DNA of 32,500 bases from Prorocentrum cordatum (lineage: Eukaryota; Sar; Dinophyceae; Prorocentrales; Prorocentraceae), in assembly GCA_963575745.1 (NCBI GenBank), contig CAUYUJ010001292.1, positions 1-32,500 of the forward strand, given 5' to 3'. Both the position numbers and the translations under genes were made by a program. Under the pieces are notes generated by a model, which had not been told where the DNA came from, ran no database searches, and worked only from the letters and a program-made list of their open reading frames with translations. Numbering within the stretch: the first letter of the stretch is position 1; each line of letters begins with the position of its first letter. This document shows, piece by piece, positions 28,247 to 32,500 of this stretch.

Positions 28247-28575
28247 TTTCGAGGGAGGAGGAGGAGGAGGAGGAGGAGGAGGAGGAGGAGCAGGAGGAGC
28301 AGGAGGGGGAGGAGGAGGAGAAGGAGGGGAAGCAGGCAGAGGAGACAAGGAGGCAAAGGAATGGTAGAAGGAGAAGGAGGAGGAAGGGAGGGGGGGGAGG
28401 GCGCAGGAGAAGCGGGCAGAGTTGACAAGGAGGCAAAAGAAGGGGAGGAGGAGGAGGAGGAGGCGGAGGAGGAGGAGGAGGAGGAGGAGGAGGAGTACGG
28501 GGTAAGACTGGGGAGGTTTGGGAAGAGCTAGGGGGAGAAGGACTAGAAGGAGGAGCAGCAGGAGGAGGAGGAAGA
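28247..28575 (+). repeat. (GGA)n polypurine tract
   Basis: Almost pure purine on the + strand: GGAGGA runs with GCAGGAGCAGG and GACAAGGAGGCAAA interruptions repeated at about 28343 and 28424. Long mirror-like polypurine DNA can form triplexes. Glu/Gly-, Arg- and (on the other strand) Pro/Leu/Ser-rich open frames across it are artefacts. Confidence 0.85.
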
Positions 28576-28626
28576 CAGCCAGCGCGGCCTACACCTGGAA
28601 GTCCAGCCATGCTCCTGTGTCGGAAT

Positions 28627-28790
28627 GTTGCTCTCGCTTGAGCGCTGGCCACATCCCTGATCGGGAGTGGTGCGCTGTCGCCTGAGCGCTGGCAACAGTT
28701 CTGTCGAAGGAATGGTGCTGTCGCCTGCGCGCCGGCCACACCCGTTTCTGGGATGGCACTCTCGCCAGAGCGCCAGCAACAGCCAGACTT
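28627..28790 (+). repeat. 42-bp minisatellite, four units
   Basis: CTCTCGCTTGAGCGCTGGCC at 28631 recurs in diverged form near 28673, 28716 and 28757 (CTGTCGCCTGAGCGCTGGC and similar), about 42 bp apart. A different repeat array starts directly after it. Confidence 0.6.
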
Positions 28791-29110
28791 GCAAGGATGT
28801 TTCAGGCGAAACGGGCCGGACCAAATCAGGTGACGGCATCTGAGAGCTTCGAGTTGCGAGGATGCGTCCGGCGAACGGGCCGGACCAACGTTCGCGCGGC
28901 ATCTGGGAGTTCAGAGTTGCGAGGATGTCTCAGGCGAAAGGGGTTGGACCATTTCAGGTCACGGCATAGGATCCCAGAGTTACGAGGGAGTTTTAGGCGA
29001 GACGGGCTGGACCTCAGGTCACGGCATCTGGGAGCTCAGAATTGCGAGGACCTCTCATGCGAAAGAGGTCGGACACTCTTTCTTGCGGCATCTGTGAGCC
29101 CCGAGATGCC
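28791..29110 (+). repeat. ~63-bp minisatellite, forward block 1
   Basis: Units built of GTTGCGAGGATGTCTCAGGCG, AAACGGGCTGGACCA, TCAGGTCACGGCATCT and GAGCTCAGA. Phase marks at 28920, 28983 and 29044 are 61-63 bp apart. Diverged, with no stop-free frame that extends beyond the repeat. Confidence 0.7.
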
Positions 29111-29265
29111 ACGAAACTGGTGGTCCTGTCAGTTTCGCCTGAGACATCCTCGCAACTCTTGGCTTGGGGCATTTTTCGCCTTAGACATCGTCGCAACTCT
29201 GGGCCCATGTATGTCCTGACCTATGGTGATCTTCGACTCGCCCGAGACATCCTTGTAACTCAGAG
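29111..29265 (-). repeat. ~63-bp minisatellite, inverted block
   Basis: The same family in reverse complement: TCGCCTGAGACATCCTCGCAA near 29133, CGCCTTAGACATCGTCGCAA near 29180 and CGCCCGAGACATCCTTGTAA near 29240. It meets the forward block head to head near 29110. Confidence 0.65.
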
Positions 29266-29540
29266 CTCTTCGTTGTTTTCCTTGTGCTTCTTTTTGTTTA
29301 TAGGCGTCGAAGGAATCTGCGCATCCCCCCTGTGACCTGACGAACGGTTGTGACGAGCAGTTCTGGTGAGTGGTTGGCAAGTGGATTCGAAATGATGTTC
29401 CCGCTGGGGGGCAGCCAGCGCACGCGCTGCGGGGCAGCCGACGCGCTCCCGCGGCGCCAAGAGGGCGGCGAGCGCGCGCAAGGAGCAGGCAGAGCATTGA
29501 AGGGCATTCCCTGGTTTTGTCGCTGCGCCATTGTAGAACT
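29266..29540. other. Unassigned spacer
   Basis: Unique-looking sequence with TTTTCCTTGTGCTTCTTTTTG near 29277 and a GC-rich part after 29400. No gene or repeat recognised. Confidence 0.4.
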
Positions 29541-30320
29541 CCCTTGGTAGAGTCCTTGGCGGCGTCGGCGTTGACGACGGCGGCGACGACGAAGCGCCCC
29601 GTGGCAGCGGCGACGGTGAAGGCGATGCCGACTACGGTACGACGAACGCGGCGACAGCGACGAGTAAGATGACGACGCGACAGCGTCGACGGCGACGGTG
29701 GCGCGGACGACGTGTGCGGGGGCGACCGCAACGACGGCGACGACGGCAGCGGCGGCGGCGGCGACCACGATGGCGATGCGACGACGACGACAGCGACGAC
29801 GATCACCACCGCTGCGGCGGCGACGTGGACGACGCCGATTTCCTATGTGGATTTTTTGTGAACCTTATGTGGGGTCCGGCGACGGGGGGGAAAGGCAGGG
29901 GCAAGATAATGAGAAGGCAACGAGGAGGGCGGGGACGAGGCAGAAAATGAGGAGAAGGACCACGCAACGACGACGACGCCATCATCCGAAACGGTGGCGG
30001 CGACGGCTGTCACGACCACCAGGGTGAAAGCGGCGCGTGCCGCGATGATGTCAACGACGACAACGATGACGACAGCGCCGGCGGCCTTGGCGGCGCCGGC
30101 AACGACGACACCGACGACGACCATGCCCAAGACAATGGCGACGACGGCGGCGACAGCGGCGGCTTCGGCGGCGGCGGCGACGACGAGGACAGCGGTGGTG
30201 ATGACGACGACGAAGAAGAGACGACGACGACGACGACGACAACGGAGACGACGACGACGGGTACGATGTCAATGACGACGCCGACGACGACGACGATGGC
30301 GACGAGGAAGCACCCCCAGC
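29541..30320. repeat. (CGA)n-rich degenerate microsatellite
   Basis: GGCGACGACG/ACGACGACAA triplets throughout, purest at 29540-29800 and 30040-30300. The middle (about 29845-29960) is less repetitive. Same triplet class as 1-680. Separates two blocks of the ~63-bp minisatellite. Confidence 0.8.
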
Positions 30321-30329
30321 GCGACAACT

Positions 30330-31262
30330 GGGAGGCCAGAGTTTCGCAGATGTGTCAGGTGAAACGGCATTTCGGAGGTCAGAGTCGGGAAGATGCCCCT
30401 GGCGCAGTCGGTCAGACCACCTCGCACGCGGCACCTCGGATATCAGAGTTGCGAGGAAGGCCGCAGGCAAAACAGGCTGGACCATTGCAGGTCTCCAAGC
30501 CCAGAGTCGCGAGGATGTCCCAGGAGGCGCGAGGATGTCTCGGGCGAACTTGGTCGGACCACTTCCCGTGCAGCATCTTCGAGCCCTGGTGTTGCGAGGA
30601 TGTCTCAGGCGCAATTGGCTGGGCAACCTCTTGCGCGGCATCCGTGAGCTCCGAGCGGCGAGGATGTCGCAGGCAAAATTGGCTGGATCACTTTAAGTCC
30701 GGACACTTCGGAGCCCCATCGAATATGTCCCAGGCGAAAAGGGCCGGACCATCTCAGGTCACGGCATCTCTCAGCCCAGAGTTGTAAGATTGTCTGAGGC
30801 GAGGCGGGCTGGACCATGTCAGATCAGAGCATCTTCGAGCGCAGTGTTGCAAAGACGTCTCTGGCGAAACGGGCCAGACCACCCTGCGCGCAGCATCTCG
30901 AAACCCAGAATTTCGAGGATGTTTCAGGCGACATTGGCCCGACAACCTCGCGCGCAGCATCGTTGGGCTCAGCGCTGCGAGGATGTCTCAGGCGAAATTG
31001 GCTGGACCACCTCAGGTCAGGGCATCTCTGAGCTCAGAGTGGCGAAAATGCCTTTGGAGAAAAGGGCTGGACCACTCAGGTCACGGCATCTCGGAACCCA
31101 AAGGTGGGAGGATGTCTCACGCGAAACGAGCAACACCACCTCAGGTCATGGAGTTGCCGAGCCCAGAGTTGAGAGGATGTCTCAGGCGAAATTGGCCAGA
31201 CCACCTCAGGTCGGAGCATCTCTGAGCTCAGAGTCGCGAGGATGTCTCGTGCGAAAGTCTGC
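30330..31262 (+). repeat. ~63-bp minisatellite, forward block 2
   Basis: About 14 units of GCGAGGATGTCTCAGGCGAA, ATTGGCTGGACCACCT and CAGGTCACGGCATCTC. The clearest marks are near 30974, 31107, 31170 and 31235, 63-67 bp apart. Many units keep a GCGCGGCATC variant in place of GTCACGGCATC. Ends abruptly after GTGCGAAAGTCTGCGGCGAA. Confidence 0.7.
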
Positions 31263-31740
31263 GGCGAAGGTAGCAGTGTGGGCGAAGGTATCGTCGCCCA
31301 TAACTCGCAGCACAGCGCGGCACATCTGAACAGAATCCCAGTCAGCACAGTTGTCTGGGGAACCAAGCGAACGGAGTCCAAAGCCGCCTCTGGCGCGTGC
31401 CAGCCGAGTGTTGATGGGGATCCAGTCACGTTCAAGCTCCGAGATGCCCTGACGTGAGGTGTTCTGGAACATTTCTTCCAACACGTCCTCACACCGTTGG
31501 GTTCCAAGATGCGTTTCGCGAGGTGCTCGCGACTGAGATATCCTTGGAACCCCAGGCTCCAAGATGCCCCGACTTGAGGTGCGTTGGCCCGATTCGGCTG
31601 ATCACAACTCAGGGTTCCTAGAAGCTGTTCGCGAAGTGCTCAGGCCCGTTTCGCTTGAGACATCCTCGGGATCTCCAGGAAAACCAGTCTGGTTTTCCTG
31701 GTGATGCTGTTGTCGATGGTGATGATGGTGACCATCCTAT
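31263..31740. other. Unassigned region with degenerate inverted repeat units
   Basis: No gene recognised. 31440-31670 carries GATGCCCTGACGTGAGGTG and GATGCCCCGACTTGAGGTG about 124 bp apart, and CGTTTCGCTTGAGACATCCTC at 31648, a reverse-complement fragment of the ~63-bp unit. Confidence 0.45.
31675..31701. repeat. Perfect 13-bp inverted repeat with 1-nt centre
   Basis: CCAGGAAAACCAG, T, CTGGTTTTCCTGG. It lies between the degenerate minisatellite and the (CAT)n tract. With so short a spacer it would extrude as a cruciform with a small loop; on RNA it could act as a hairpin. Function unknown. Confidence 0.7.
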
Positions 31741-31757
31741 TTCAGAGAGAGAACACA

Positions 31758-31787
31758 TATCATCTCCATCACCACCAGCACCATCAC

Positions 31788-31852
<65 letters not shown>

Positions 31853-31922
31853 CCATCACCATCACCATCACAATCACCATCACCGTCACCGTCACCGTCA
31901 CCGTCACCGTCACCGCCACCAT
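31758..31922 (+). repeat. (CAT)n followed by (CACCAT/CACCGT)n microsatellite
   Basis: CATCAT triplets from about 31785 to 31850, then CACCATCACCAT and CACCGTCACCGT hexamers to about 31915. The all-Met reading on the - strand is an artefact. Confidence 0.9.
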
Positions 31923-31937
31923 CATCTTCCGTACGAC

Positions 31938-32500
31938 ATGGCTCAAGCCAGGCAATGTCGTCGTCCCCTGCGCCCCTTTTCGAGCCGCGCGGCCCACTTC
32001 AGCCCTGCGGCCTCCTCAAACCGCGCGGCCCCCTCGAGCCGCGCGGCTTCCTCGAGCCGTGCGGCCCCTTCGAGCCGCGCGGCCCCATCGAGCCCCGCGG
32101 CCTCCTCGAGACTTGCGGCCCCCTCGAGCCGCGCGGTTTCATCGAGCCGCGCGGCCCCCTCGAGCCGCGCGGCCTCCTCGAGCCCCGCGACTTCTTCGAG
32201 CCGCGCGGCCCCCTCGAGCCCTGCGGCCCCCTCGAGTCCTGCGGCCCCTTCGAGCCCTGGTTGCAACAGCTCGGGCGCCGAAGCCGACGTAGTAGTGTCC
32301 GACGCCGACGACGCCGACGCCGACTACGCCGACGGAGTTGCCGACGCCGCTGGAGTTGCCGAGGCCGACGGTTGCAAACATGTCTCCAGCAGCGGTTCCA
32401 GCAGCAGCTCCAGCCGCGGCTCCGCAGAGGGCAGCTGCTCCAGCAACAAGATGTCTTGGAGCGCCACCCTGTCTGCGACGAGCCCAGTAACCCTGAAGCC
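31938..32500 (+). CDS. Hexapeptide-repeat ORF, runs off the window end (partial)
   Basis: The ATG at 31938 has a strong context (GACATGGCT) and the frame is open to the last base, so at least 187 codons. It begins MAQARQCRRPLRPFSSRAAHF. About 14 repeats of an 18-bp unit then encode Ser-Ser-Arg-Ala-Ala-Pro/Ser, followed by an acidic part (GAEADVVVSDADDADADYADG), a Ser-rich linker and NKMSWSATLSATSPV. In this frame much unit-to-unit variation falls in third codon positions (CGC/CGT; CCC/CCT/CCA), which favours it over the other frames. However, another + frame (from ATG 31955, Glu-Pro-Arg-Gly repeat) is also open to the edge, and a - frame (31943-32266) is open too, so coding is not proven. No family recognised. 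Confidence 0.4.
   Translation, partial: MAQARQCRRPLRPFSSRAAHFSPAASSNRAAPSSRAASSSRAAPSSRAAPSSPAASSRLAAPSSRAVSSSRAAPSSRAASSSPATSSSRAAPSSPAAPSSPAAPSSPGCNSSGAEADVVVSDADDADADYADGVADAAGVAEADGCKHVSSSGSSSSSSRGSAEGSCSSNKMSWSATLSATSPVTLK

Noticed and set aside
28005-28739. Pro/Leu/Ser-rich ORF on the - strand
   Set aside because: Translation of the (GGA)n polypurine tract and neighbouring repeats; no non-repetitive protein part.
31737-31997. Poly-Met ORF on the - strand
   Set aside because: Translation of (CAT)n/(CACCGT)n microsatellite.

Overview
The window looks like repeat-rich, GC-rich nuclear DNA of a dinoflagellate (Symbiodiniaceae/Polarella-like in style; the species cannot be told). The main reasons are an 18-nt match to the conserved dinoflagellate spliced leader at the 5' end of a LINE copy, followed by three shortened spliced-leader relics; LINE and tyrosine-recombinase proteins of dinoflagellate type; and very large amounts of CGA/GCC/GGA microsatellite and GC-rich minisatellite. 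I see no rRNA, tRNA, CRISPR or bacterial operon and no intact cellular gene. The recognisable coding DNA belongs almost entirely to decayed mobile elements.

Layout. 1-680 is a (CGA)n microsatellite. 690-1165 is a GCGC-rich tandem repeat. From 1171 to 14156, and again at about 27 kb, lie copies of one cassette: a CCCAACCAT end, a polypyrimidine block, a 77- or 89-bp minisatellite, and an ATGGTTGGG end. The order is A(+), B(-), C(-), D(+), E(+), F(+), with a partial G(+) at 26985-27432. A 5.07-kb LINE (1268-6334: endonuclease, reverse transcriptase, zinc fingers, an extra nested ORF) sits inside cassette A, flanked by a 13-bp target duplication; cassette D shows the same site empty. A second LINE (14157-18382: L1-ORF1-like protein plus endonuclease/reverse transcriptase) interrupts cassette F. 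It starts with the spliced leader and ends in a short poly(A).

18383-19115 holds a remnant of cassette F, a reverse-oriented CTTGG/CCAAGA array and a GGCGAC minisatellite. 19992-23020 is a tyrosine-recombinase element with two ~395-bp direct repeats, one frameshift, and a spliced-leader relic exactly where the left repeat meets the internal region. 23021-24240 is mostly unassigned. 24240-26975 is built of arrays in which CCAAGA recurs about every 10.6 bp, separated by T-rich spacers and including a cluster of perfect hairpins. 27433-28240 has little. 28247-31700 consists of GGA and CGA microsatellites and 42- and ~63-bp minisatellites that switch orientation. After a (CAT)n/(CACCGT)n tract, an ORF with a Ser-Ser-Arg-Ala-Ala-Pro hexapeptide repeat starts at 31938 and runs off the window end.

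The genes do not form a pathway. Together they record layered mobile-element activity: cassette spread, LINE insertion into cassettes, reverse transcription of trans-spliced LINE RNA, and a possible circular intermediate of a recombinase element. All readings are by eye; domain calls rest on motifs, not searches.
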